From NCBI RefSeq assembly GCF_018446385.1, contig NC_056005.1, positions 96,145,171 through 96,209,170 of the forward strand: a DNA stretch of 64,000 nucleotides, given 5' to 3'. Origin of the DNA: Zingiber officinale (taxonomy: Eukaryota > Streptophyta > Magnoliopsida > Zingiberales > Zingiberaceae). Position 1 is the stretch's first letter. Every line of letters starts with the position of its first letter. A program made the position numbers and the translations under genes. Below, in pieces: positions 22,301 through 32,769 of the stretch. Below the pieces are notes generated by a model. That model searched no databases. It saw nothing but the letters and a program-made list of their open reading frames with translations, and was not told the DNA's origin.

Positions 22301-24032
22301 GATTTTTAGCGTAATTTTATTATATATTCTGTAACCCCTACTGTTTAGAGAATATCCTACAAAAATTTCATTTTCTACTTTAGATGTAAATTTTCCTAAG
22401 TGTTCTCTAGTATTTAAGATGTAGGCTGGAGACCCAAATACTTTAAAATATTTTATGTTGGGTTGTTTGTTATAAAATATTTCAAAGAGAGTTTTATTAT
22501 GTCTTTTATTTAATGTTGTTCTATTTTGCACATAGCAGGCTGTACTTACAGCTTCTGCCCAAAAATATTTAGGTAGGTTATATTCATTTAACATAGTTCT
22601 AGAGGCTTCTAGTAAGGTTCTATTTTTTCTTTCTACAATTCCATTTTGTTGGGGGGTTTTAGGACACGAAAATTCGTGATGGTAGCCATTCTCAAGACAG
22701 AACTTGTTGAAATTATGATTTTTAAATTCTCCCCCGTTGTCACTCCTAATTCTTTTAATTTTAATACCTTTTTCGTTTTCAATTTGTTTGCAAAAGTTTG
22801 CAAAGATTTCAAAAGTTTCGTCTTTTTGTTTTAAGAATTTAACCCAAGTAAACCTAGAATAGTCATCTATTATTACTAAGCAGTATAGGTTTCCATTTAT
22901 GGATTTGACCCCATGGGAGTCAAAAAGGTCTAAATGTAGAAGTTCTAATATCGAGTAGGTTTGTGGTTGATTGGTTGGTTTGTGAGTGGATTTTGTTTGT
23001 TTACCTTGTTGACAAGCATTACATATGGTTGAATCTAGGTTAGGTAATTTCGGTAAGCCTCTCACTAGTCCATTTAATTTGCTTATATTTCTAAAGTTGG
23101 TGTGAGACATTCTCCTATGTCATAACCAAGTCTCTTCTTTTTGTGTTAAATAACACTTAATTGAAGAGGTGGTTAAGTTGATAGCATAGATGTTGTCTTT
23201 TCTAAAACCTTTTAGGCTTATAGTAGGATTATCTAGATGTTTGATTAAACACTCTGTGGATAGAAATTTAACCTTATACCTAGTATCACACAATTGACTT
23301 ATACTCAGGAGATTGTATTTAAAATTCTCGACATGTAGAACATTTGTAATTATGAAATCTATTTTTAGTTCAATATTACCTATTCCGATCACCTTGAGTT
23401 TGCCGTTGTTTCCAAAGGCAACTGTTCCTAAGCTTTTGTAGGTGAGTTGAGTGAACTTGGTGTGATCTCCAGTCATGTGTTTGGAGCGACCACTGTCCAA
23501 AATCCACTTGGTTTCCTACAATGAGTAGGATTTAAGGTTAGTTTTAAAAATAGTTTTTCAGGTTAATTTGGTTTTAAAATTAAAAGTAAATTAATCGTAA
23601 TTCATTTTAGTTATTTAATTCGAAATTTGTTTAGTTTAAAATTTAACTGATTCAGTTCGAAATTTAATTTAATTAATTTAATTTGAGATTTAATTTATTT
23701 AATTCAAAATTTAATTTAATTAATTCGAAATTTAATTTAATTAATTCAATTTGAAATTTAATTTATTTAATTTGAAATTTAATTAATTTGAAATTTAATT
23801 AATTCAATTAATTTTAATTTGAAATTTGATTTTGATTCTTAGTCATCTCACCCGATCTAAGTTGTCAATCAGGGAATCCTATGATTTTGTGAGATGGATT
23901 GGATTTTTAATTATGGAATTTTGGTTTAACTTGTGTTAGATTCAGTTTTAGCTTTGGTCTCTACAAACAGGCATTCTTTGGATAAACTTCTAAGCTTGGT
24001 GAGTCACATGGACGTCATTAGAAGTAACCAAG

Positions 24033-26087
24033 GTCCTTAAGGCAAGAGCTTTTTAAAAGGCATGGGAATCAGATGTATGGCAGCAGATATGGCAGCTTAG
24101 TCTTTTAGTATAAGTGGGAGATTGTTAGAATGTATACTAAAAGCCTAGCTTTTGGTATAAAACATTTATCTAGAAATAAGAATCACATTGGTCAAATGTC
24201 TACATTTGTGATAAATGTAGTTGTTCAATTAATTTATATTGTAGATAACACGGTGTGTGGTGTCACACACAGAAGATCATGTTATCAGTACCTTATAAAT
24301 TATAAACAGTAGCTCACGACCAAGATGGAAAGGAACAAACCATTGGAAGGTCGTAGTGTAATTAGGTATTAGTTTATCTTAACTATATAATTACACTAGT
24401 ACACTTAGAGTGTATTGAGTAGGACCATTTGAGGTCGTTCCTTTTATACTGACTTTATGAAGGAACAAAGACCTCAGTTATTATGGAAGTGTGTGCTCTT
24501 AATCCTAATATAATAACAAGCACATATATTTGATATTTATTTCTTTAATTTATCAATGGGTGAGATTTAGTTCGATAAATCAATAAGCCCGATAAGTTGG
24601 GAAATGATATCACTTATAGTATGTGTTGTTGATTATAGAAGGAAACTGTGTCCTAGTAATCTAGGTTGAGAATGTCCCCAAGAGGAGCTCATAAGGATTG
24701 TCATGTTAAACCCTGCAGGTGGACTTAGTCCGACATGACAATGAAGTTGAGTGGTACTACTCTTGGAGCTAGATATTAATTAAGTGAGTTGTCAGTAACT
24801 TACTTAATTAGTGGGCATTTGTTATCTTAAACACAGGGAGACTAACACACTCATAATAAGAAGGAGCCCAAAATGTAATTTGGGATTGGTGCGGTAGATC
24901 AATAATAGTTCTCTAATGGAATGAATTATTATTGATAAAATTAAGTTGTGTGTTCGGGGCGAGCACGGGATGCTTAATTTTATCGGGAGACCAAAACCAA
25001 TTCCTCCTCTCGGTCCCTATCGTAGCCTCTAGTATATAGAGATTTATACCCACCTTCTTACCCATCCAATGGGGCCGGCCAAGCTAGCTTGGAACCCAAG
25101 CTAGGGCCGGCCAAGACCAAGTGGATGAGCCATGTAGGTGGCCGGCCAAAGCTTGGGTCCCAAGCTTAGGTGGTCGGCCACTAGAATATTAAAAAGGATT
25201 TTTATTAAAATTATTTCTTATGTGGATATCATGATTTTAAAAGAGAGTTTAAAAATTAAAAATTTCCTTTTATAGCTTTCTACAAAAGATTAAGAGAAGA
25301 GATTAATCTCTTTCCTTATTTGTAGTTTAAAAGGATGGTTTTAATTTTTGGTAAAAACTTTCCTTATTTGTAAATTATCTACATGTTTAAAAGAGAGTTT
25401 AAAATTTGAAATCTTTCCTTATTTGTTAACTAAAGGAGGATTTTAAATTTTAAGAAAATTTTCCTTTTTAACCATATTCATGATTTAAAAGAAAGTTTAA
25501 AAATTAATAATTCTCTTTTATTAGTTTCTATAAAAGATTAAGAAAAGACTTGATATCTTTCCTTATTTGTATATTAAAAGAGATTTTAATTTTTAGAGAT
25601 AACTTTCTTTTTATCCACATGTTTAAAAGAAAGATTTTAATTTATTAAATTTCCTTTTTATAAACCAATCATGAAGGGATTAAATTATTGGAGAAATTTT
25701 TATAAATTTCTGGAAACAAATTAGGAAGTTTTAATTCTTGTTTTAATTAAAACTTTCCTTGATTTGGGGCTTGAGGTGGTCGGTCATTGTATTTGAAAAA
25801 GAAAATTATTTTTAATTAAATAATTTTTCTTTTCAATGGAAAAAGAATTAAGGAAATTTTTATTAAATTTTCCTTATTTGCCAAGACCAAGGATTATAAA
25901 AGAGGAGGTAGAGGAGGCTTCAAGGTGAACGACTCTATTCTATTTTTCTTCCTCTTTTCCTTGGTGGTGTGGCCGGCCCTTCCTTCTTATCTTCTTCTTC
26001 TTCTCTTTGTGGCCGAACCTCTTCATGCTTATGGAGTTTTAATTGGTGGTCGGATCTAGCTTGAGGAAGAAGGAGAGAAAGCCTACA
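24033..26087 (+). mobile_element. 3' end of a third Copia element (purine tract plus LTR)
   Basis: About 90 bp of internal sequence ends in the purine tract AAGTGGGAGAT, followed by an LTR starting TGTTAGAATGTATACTAAAA at 24123 and ending near CCTACA at 26087 (about 1.97 kb). It reads on the plus strand, opposite to copy B. The LTR has an AT-rich second half with repeated TTTAAAAGA and TTCCTTATTTG words and several GGCCGGCC motifs. Gypsy pol resumes directly after it. The rest of this element is missing, so it is a fragment. It is a different Copia family from copies A and B. Confidence 0.72.
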
Positions 26088-27691
26088 GGCTAAGCCGAAC
26101 GTAGGCGAGCCACTCCGTATATACCTGTCCTCCACCGAGCATGCTGTCGGCTCGGCGTTAGTGAAAGGAAGCGAAGAAGAGCAGCCCATATATTTCCTGA
26201 GCCACATTTTAAAAGATGCCGAGTCTCGCTACACTAGCCTCGAGAAGCTTGCGTTCGCTCTAGTCCTCGTCGCTCGGAGACTCCGCCCTTATTTCTTGGC
26301 ACATACGATCATCGTTATGACGAATAGCCAGTTGGGAAGAGTGCTCCTGAACCCAGAGGCGTCCGGGTGGACGACGGAGCTCAGTGAATTCGACATCCAG
26401 TATCAAGCCCGCTCGGCGATTAAGGTGTAGTCCTTGGCAGATTTTGTAACTGAGGTACACAATCCTGAGCCCGAAGCTTCGTGGAAAGTATTTGTGGATG
26501 GGTTATCCACTCGGCTCGATAGTGGAATCGGTATTTTGCTGCTTTCTCCTCAAGAAGAGCGGATGCATCTATCCGTCCGTCTGGATTACCGGGCAACAAA
26601 TAATGAGGTAGAATATGAGGCCCTCATAGCCGGCCTACAGGCCACGCGACATGTGGGAGCCAGCCAGGTGATACTATATTCTGACTCCCAATTAGCCGCT
26701 CAGCAACTCTCGGGGTCCTTCGAGATAAACAATGCAAGGCTCCGGCTCTACGCGGAGGCCTTTGAAAAGCTCAGAACTAACTTCATTGAGGTTGTCATAC
26801 AGAAGATCTCCCGATCCGAGAACTAGTCAGCAGATGAATTAGCCAAGCTCGCTAGCTCAATATCGTCGATCGTCTTCCAACATCCAATTGAGCAGATGTC
26901 CTTGGTGGCGCACATCGACCGGATGGAAGACCTCACATTCCCGAGCGATTGGAGAATAGCCATAATAGAATTTTTGCGTTCAGAGGCCACGTCGTCCGAT
27001 CGGGAGGAAGCCCAACTATTGAGGAGAAGAGCCGGTCGGTTCACACTCATTGGGGACCAGCTTTACAAAAAGGCGTTCTCCCGCCCGCTGCTGAAGTGTG
27101 TCAGCTCGGAAGATGCAGAATATATTCTCAGGAAGTACATCAAGGATCTTGTGGAGGTCATCCGGGCGGATGATCGTTGGATAGGAAGATCTTGCTGGCC
27201 GGATACTTCTGGCCAACTCTACAGGAAGACACCGCTCAGACCGTCACCATAATGCCGAGCGGAGACAGCTGGAGCTGGACCTAGTGGAGGAGGCGCGAGC
27301 TAAAGCAGCCGTCCGGCTGATCGCGTACAGGCAAAGAATGAAGCAGAATTACAACAGACGTGTAATTCCCAGAGCATTCCAGGTCGGCGACCTGGTATGC
27401 AAGGTGAAGTCGGTCGGCGATGTGAGCAAGATGGAAGCTCCCTGGGCGGGGCCCTTTAGAGTCGTCGAAAAGCTCTGATCGGGTGCATACTACCTGGAAG
27501 ATGAGGATGGACGGCAGTTAGAACGACTATGGAGCGCAAACCACCTCTAGTCGTACCGAGCGGGGTAAAAGGTGCGCCAGTGTAATTTATTTCATGTGTG
27601 CTCCGTTCGTCTGTATCCTTTGGCTACAGAGTAAAAATTAAAAAAGACAAGGGATATGAGCATTTGGCATCGAATGGCAAAGCGCCTAGAA

Positions 27692-28335
27692 GACCGTCGA
27701 ACGCCGATGTTAAACTCTAGAGTCGGACCGACGACTATAAATCTCCCGGCTTGAAGACCGTCGAGCAGCGACGTTAAACTCTAGAGTCGGACCGATGACT
27801 ATAAACCTCCCGGCTTGAAGACCGTCGAGCGGCGACGTTAAACTCTAGAGTCGAACCGGCGACTATAAACCCCCTGGTCGGAAGACCGTCGAGCGGTGAC
27901 GTTAAACTTTAGAGTCGAACCGGCGACTATAAACCCCCCGGCTTGAAGACCGTCGAGCGGCGACATTAAACTCTAGAGTCGAACTGACGACTATAAACCC
28001 CCCGGTCGGAAGACCGTCGAGCGGCACCATTAAACTCTAGAGTCGGACCGGCGACTATAAACCCCCCGGCTTGAAGACCATCGAGCGGTGACGTTAAACT
28101 CTAGAGTCGGACCGGCGACTATAAACCCCCCGGTCGGAAGACCGTCGAGCGGCGATGTTAAACTTTAGAGTCGAACCGGCAACTGTAAACCCCCTGGCTT
28201 GAAGACCGTCGAGCGGCGACGTTAAACTCTAGAGTCGGACCGGCGACTATAAACCCCCCGGCTTGAAGACCGTCGAGCGACGACGTTAAACTCTTGGGTC
28301 GAAGTGGCGACCATAAACACTCCGCTCGGAAGGTC
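27692..28335 (+). repeat. 64-bp tandem array, ten units, in the Gypsy 3' region
   Basis: Ten units with an exact 64-bp spacing start at 27692, 27756, 27820 and so on. Each contains GACCGTCGAGCGGCGACG, TTAAACTCTAGAGTCG, CGGCGACTATAAACC and an alternating CCCCGGCTTGAA or CCCGGTCGGAA end. The unit has two small self-complementary parts (CGTCG/CGACG and GTCG/CGAC) and the palindrome CTCTAGAG. The array lies between the end of pol and the antisense gene block. Confidence 0.92.
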
Positions 28336-28568
28336 GTCGTGCCACCGCATCAAAGCATGACACTTAAGGGCAAGCGAGCGACTATCCTAAATCCCAGAAG
28401 GGACCAACGAATAGAAGCATTTTGGGCATAGACTCCGCTCGGGCCATAAGGTTAATAATGACAAACAGGGGAAAACAAACTAACAGAACAAAAGTTGCAT
28501 TCAAAAGTAGCAGTTAAAACAAAAGTTGGCCGACCGAGTGGCATAAATACAAAAATGCAAAAGACACT

Positions 28569-30840
28569 TCATTCGAGATAATCAAAAACGCTCTTCGGTA
28601 TGTTGGTAAGAAGCGCTGCATGCTCCCAGACGGGGATGACAAAGGACTCCTGCAAATGACCTTGGGCCTTCAGGGGGTCCGCAGTAGCAGTGATGGCCAA
28701 CTCGAATGCGAGGACGAGCCGGTCGCACACCTTCTGAACAAACTCAGCCGAGTGGATGTACTTCTGTCTTAGTGCGGCGAACCGGCCTGGCTCAACCTCT
28801 TGATACTCCTTAAGAGCAGAGCGAGAGGCCTCGAGGGCCTCTTGCAGGGTCTTTAGCTCATCCTTGAGGGCCGCTGCCTTGACCGAACGACCCTTCTTTT
28901 CGCGGTCCAGCAGATCCGCCAACTCCTTTACCCGCTGTTCCAGGGCGCGGACCTCCACATTCTTCGCTTCCAAATCGGCGATAGCGGTATTCTTTCGAGT
29001 GGTAGCAAGTTCTATCTTGCGGTCATAAGTTTTGACCTGCTTTTCAAGCTAGTCTGGCATGTAGGCCTGGTCGGCCGTCTTCTTCCGTTCGGCCTCTAGC
29101 TGCTCCTTGGTCTTGGCCAGCTCCTTTTGCAGCTCGACATATGAGGGGCCCTGAGAAGAGGACGACCCGCTAGAAATCTTGAGATGCTTCAGCTCATCTT
29201 CCAGCAGTGCCAGATGAGCGGCAACCGCTATGTCTTCCACCCATCGCTGATAAAAAAGAGCTTTTTAATGCCGAACGAGGGGCGATACAAAGAAGTTTGA
29301 GGGGACAGAAGACTTACGCCGGTGGCATGCTTCATGTGATTGTTAGCCAGTAGGGCGGGAGGCATTGTGGTGACATGGGCTCGGGCTTCCGCCCATACCT
29401 CGGCGAGCAACCCTCGGATGGCGATAATGTGCTCAGGGGCCTTGGGCCGATCCGACTCCGCGAGGTAGTCCTCAGTAGGAAGATGCAGAGTGGCTTTAAT
29501 GGTGCGGCGCCCGCCCGACATCGTGTGAGCAGACGCGGAGGGTTCAGATGCGGGGGTGGACGACTTGGAAAGTATGGCCGAGCGGTGAGGCCTCCGAGAC
29601 ACCGAGGCAGGGAGCTAACTGGCTACGTGGCGATGGGGTCCTGAGAGGGCTCTAGCTGTGACGGGGTCCGATCGGAGGATAGGGACTCGACGGAAGGAGC
29701 CTGGCCACGAGGGGACAGAGGGCCCGTCCGCTCGGACGCTTGCACCGCAGAGGTAGCCGAACGAAGTGGCATCTCAACACGCCGTCTTTTCCTGTTAAGT
29801 GGGAGCTCATCCTCCGGATCGGAGCCTTCCTCCCGAACGGTCGGTTCCCTGCTGGAGGCTGCACCACCGCCCGTCACTTCCACAGGAGAAGTCTGAGCAG
29901 CTGACTCCCCCACATTGGTCTCACTCTCACCCTCGTGAGAGCCGACCGGAGCAATACCCATCTGCTCCATTTCCTTGGTCACTGCCGCCTCGATCGCCTC
30001 CGCCTTTTTCTTCAGAATCCTGAACAACACAGATTTCATTACGATGTTTGCTGCAAAGAAAATAGAAGGAAATCAGTTAGAACTCAAGGCAAATGCACAA
30101 GTAAATTTCTTACCAAAGCTGCTCGGGAGTTTGGTTCGGCTCGGACTCAAGCCGAACATGTACATCACTCCTTCAGGGAGGAGCTTGTTGATGTCGAGCT
30201 TCAGACCGGCTAGCATATTCGTCGCTTGAAGGTAGTCCAATCTGGTCTTATACCTCTTCAGTTCGGGAGAGGTGGGCGGTTTGACCTGCCACTTGGTTAA
30301 GAAAGGGAGCCGTCCGGGAAAACGGAGGAAGAAAAAATATTCCTTCCAATGTTTATTAGAGGTGGGCATTTTATCGAAGAAGACCAAGCCGATCCGAGAC
30401 TGGAACAGATAAGTGCCCAGCTCAGATTGCTTGGGGTAATAGAAGTAGTAAAAAACCTTCGGACGGAGGGGAATGTTGTGGATTTTGAACAACACGACAA
30501 CTCCACACAGAATGTAAAAGGAATTTGGCACCAGCTGGCCGAGCGGAATACCGAAGAAATTACAAACTTCGACGATAAAGGGATGGAGAGGAAATCGTAG
30601 ACCGGCTGTGAACTGATCGCGGAAAAAATAAATAGTGTCGCGCGGCAGTTTGTGTGGCCGAGTGGAAGGTGAGGGTAAAATAAGTTCGAAATCAAAAGGG
30701 TGATCGAAGAAGTTAATTAAGCTCTCTGCGTCACGCCGATCGAACCATGACTCCATGGTAGTATACCATGGGCCAGGAGTGAGATCAGCGGGCTGGGAAG
30801 AGCTAGCCATCGCCGGAACAGTGTAGAAGGCAAAGGTCAA
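28569..30840 (-). CDS. Antisense gene block of the Gypsy element (PF04195-like plus coiled coil), fossil
   Basis: Opposite to the element's own direction lies a coding block. Its first part (about 30.07-30.84 kb, minus) resembles the plant family called putative gypsy-type transposon (PF04195), with IYFFRDQFTAGLRFPLHPFI and later SNKHWKEYFFFLRFPG. A basic and acidic low-complexity part follows (29.6-30.0 kb, with NRKRRRVE). The last parts (29.05-29.24 and 28.57-28.97 kb) are Glu/Lys/Leu-rich coiled coil. Minus-strand GT..AG stretches near 30.05-30.11 kb and 29.24-29.30 kb look like introns between parts. Extra ORFs, often antisense, between pol and the 3' LTR are known in Tat elements such as maize Grande. 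The role of the protein is unknown. Broken or not is hard to judge; treat it as part of a dead element. Confidence 0.7.
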
Positions 30841-31092
30841 AAGAAAAGGTAGGAGGCTTGAAGAGAAAGATGAACGGAACAGTATCGAAAAACACGACTA
30901 TGGCGAGGAGTGCAAAGGAAAGGCAGGAACCAGGGAGCAAAAGGCAAAGGATCTTACAGAGAGCAGGGCGGGCAAAAGAAAAAGACAGAAGATCGTCGGA
31001 ATGCCGAGGAACAAAGTCGCCAGGGCACTGAGCGCAAGAGAAGGCTTCTGGACACGCGAAGGCGAAAGTGCGGCGGAGGAGAACGACGAAGG

Positions 31093-31099
31093 CTTTATA
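31093..31099 (-). promoter_or_regulatory. TATA box for the antisense gene block
   Basis: Minus-strand TATAAAG lies about 250 bp upstream of the first antisense Met codon, inside a GC-rich surround. This is a suitable position for an own promoter with a 5' leader. Confidence 0.45.
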
Positions 31100-31537
31100 A
31101 GGTTGCGCCCGATCACCCCGAACCTTCGGATGCAGGTCGCAGGGACCGAGGCTCGTATCTGGCCGCTCATTTCGAACCGCCAAAGGTCCCATCGGACGCG
31201 ACGCCGTCGTCGTACGATGACGACAGAGGTGCCACGTGGCGTGGCATGTCATAGGAGTGCATTTAATAAGCCCCATTACGGCGCGCAACTCGCGTGCTCA
31301 ACCATGATGGCAGGGATTTGCATGCATTCCAAGGGAATCCCTGAAGACGTCAGCGGTGACAGGCGGCATGCCGACCGGGCCATCATTAGTAATAGGCCGA
31401 ACGACCCCACTTGACATCATACTGATCGAGCGAAAGGGCATTTTAAAAAGCGGCAGAGCGGATGCCACCTAGCCAGACTCATAGTCCAGTCAGTCGGACT
31501 TAGCGCCTCCTTCGACTAAACTTGAGGGGAAGGCATG

Positions 31538-32332
31538 TGATCCGGTGGTAAGGACGGAGCACCCACGTCGGCGGCGATCAATGACACGTGGAGGTCAAAG
31601 GTCAATAGAGGCGGCCCCAAGGTCCCACCAAGCAGACCGGCTAGCAGTCGGGTCGGCAGGATGCCCTCCAGGCCGACCGGAATATAGCTCGACCATAGAT
31701 CGAGTTTCCGACGCTTAAGGTAAAGGAGCTTATGGGCCGAGCGGACAGACCGCTCGGTCGAAGCACAGATCACTGAGGTGCGATCCCATCCGAGCACAGG
31801 ACCGAGGATCTTCCCGCTCGGTCCAATACATACACGTACCCGAGTGCTGGGAGCGCCGAGCAGCCAGACCACTTGACCCTGGAACCGACAAGAGGCGCAA
31901 AAAGACGAAAGGGACAGCTGGTAACATCATCCTCGAGACGCCTGTCGCCGACAAACAGCATAGTCGGCGGCCGGACCGGACAGAGTATCGTACGGTGGAA
32001 GTTTCCACCGTCACGTCAGGGATATGCTCGGACGATTGCGGAATGACGTCAGACGTGCTTTTCTGACACACTCATTTGGAGGTATGTTTGGGGAAGCGGG
32101 CACGCATCGAGAAGCGTGCCCGCGCCTCCCCGGGTCCTATATAAGGACCCCAGACTTCAACGGAGGTATGCAGAATTCTCATCACTGTAGCCACAGTTAC
32201 TCTGCCTCTTTTCTTCTTTGCCTGACTTGAGCGTTGGAGGGTTGTTGCCGGGAATCCCCTCCCGGCTCGGCTTCTTTGCAGGTTCGTCGGAGATCCACAT
32301 CACCAGTCAGACTCAGCGCTCGGACATGATCA
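31538..32332 (+). repeat. 3' LTR of the Tat Gypsy element
   Basis: This LTR matches 16639-17468 apart from scattered substitutions and one short gap near its end. It is preceded by a purine-rich GAGGGGAAGGCATG tract. It ends 437 bp before the TBCCD1 start codon, so its outward end faces that gene's promoter in the same direction. Confidence 0.88.
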
Positions 32333-32769
32333 TTTAGATTTAAATAAATATTATATTATTTTTATATTTAATAATTTTATAAAAATTAAATTTAGAAAAT
32401 AAATATAATAGTTACAATGATATTCATCTCGTATTATAACACTCATCATATATATTTTTATTTTATAGGTATTTAAAAAAGTTTAGTTGGTGTTGTTGTT
32501 GAGATATTTATTTATTGTTTTAATTTATTTAACAACCGTAAAAATTCGTGATCTAAACCGGAATTATCTCGTAACGACAAGTGCTACACTACACCCGTAT
32601 CGGAAACCGATTTCGATATCTAAATCGGTGACAAGTCGGTCGTCGTGAGTTGACTCGCGATTTTTTAATTATTTTTACTTTCTTCCGTTCCCATTCGCAT
32701 TCGCATTCCCGTTCCCGTTCTCACCTCCCTGCATTCGTCTCTCTTCGCGAAAGGAACAACGCAGCAGCG
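32333..32769 (+). promoter_or_regulatory. TBCCD1 upstream region and 5' leader
   Basis: The first 200 bp are AT-rich. Then follow a GC-richer promoter-like part and a pyrimidine-rich leader with CATTCG/CCGTTC hexamer repeats (32690-32725). No certain TATA box is visible. An in-frame ATG at 32650 would add 40 residues rich in His, Ser and Arg encoded by the leader repeats. I regard it as leader, not protein. Confidence 0.4.

Larger units (their letters stand above)
18275..24032 (-). mobile_element. Partial SIRE-like Copia element, copy B, inside the Gypsy element
   Basis: The element reads on the minus strand and belongs to the same family as copy A. It has one LTR (18275-19310, its 3' LTR), the purine-tract junction at 19311, RNase H (about 20.5-21.2 kb), reverse transcriptase (21.2-21.9 kb), integrase and protease (22.3-23.5 kb) and an AT-rich array (23.54-23.83 kb). 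Homology to copy A stops abruptly at about 24032 in the spacer before gag. The gag region, primer site and 5' LTR are therefore missing. Coding is also interrupted a few times. Protein identity to copy A is high by eye, so the two are close relatives. Confidence 0.88.
16639..32332 (+). mobile_element. Ty3/Gypsy LTR retrotransposon, Tat lineage, with nested Copia DNA
   Basis: The element reads on the plus strand between LTRs at 16639-17468 and 31538-32332 (TGATCC...GATCA). The flanking pentamers are TTTAT and TTTAG, so the target duplication is nearly kept. Parts seen are: gag (17.48-18.27 kb, with the plant Gypsy gag core FLTTLSGSAQRWFRRLP); the end of the RT-linked RNase H (26.1-26.4 kb, YFLSHILKDAESRYTSLEKL); a second, archaeal-type RNase H (26.43-26.83 kb), a hallmark of the Tat lineage; parts of integrase (26.9-27.5 kb); a 64-bp tandem array; and an antisense gene block. 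The middle, including most of pol, is absent and replaced by Copia DNA at 18275-26087. The element is badly broken. LTRs differ by a few percent plus one short gap, suggesting an age of a few million years at most. Confidence 0.88.

Noticed and set aside
27692-28335. CRISPR-like regular repeats
   Set aside because: Units are contiguous 64-bp tandem copies without unique spacers, in a plant retrotransposon.
32650-32769. Earlier in-frame start for TBCCD1
   Set aside because: The added 40 residues come from leader hexamer repeats and do not look like the family N-terminus; the ATG at 32770 gives the expected length.
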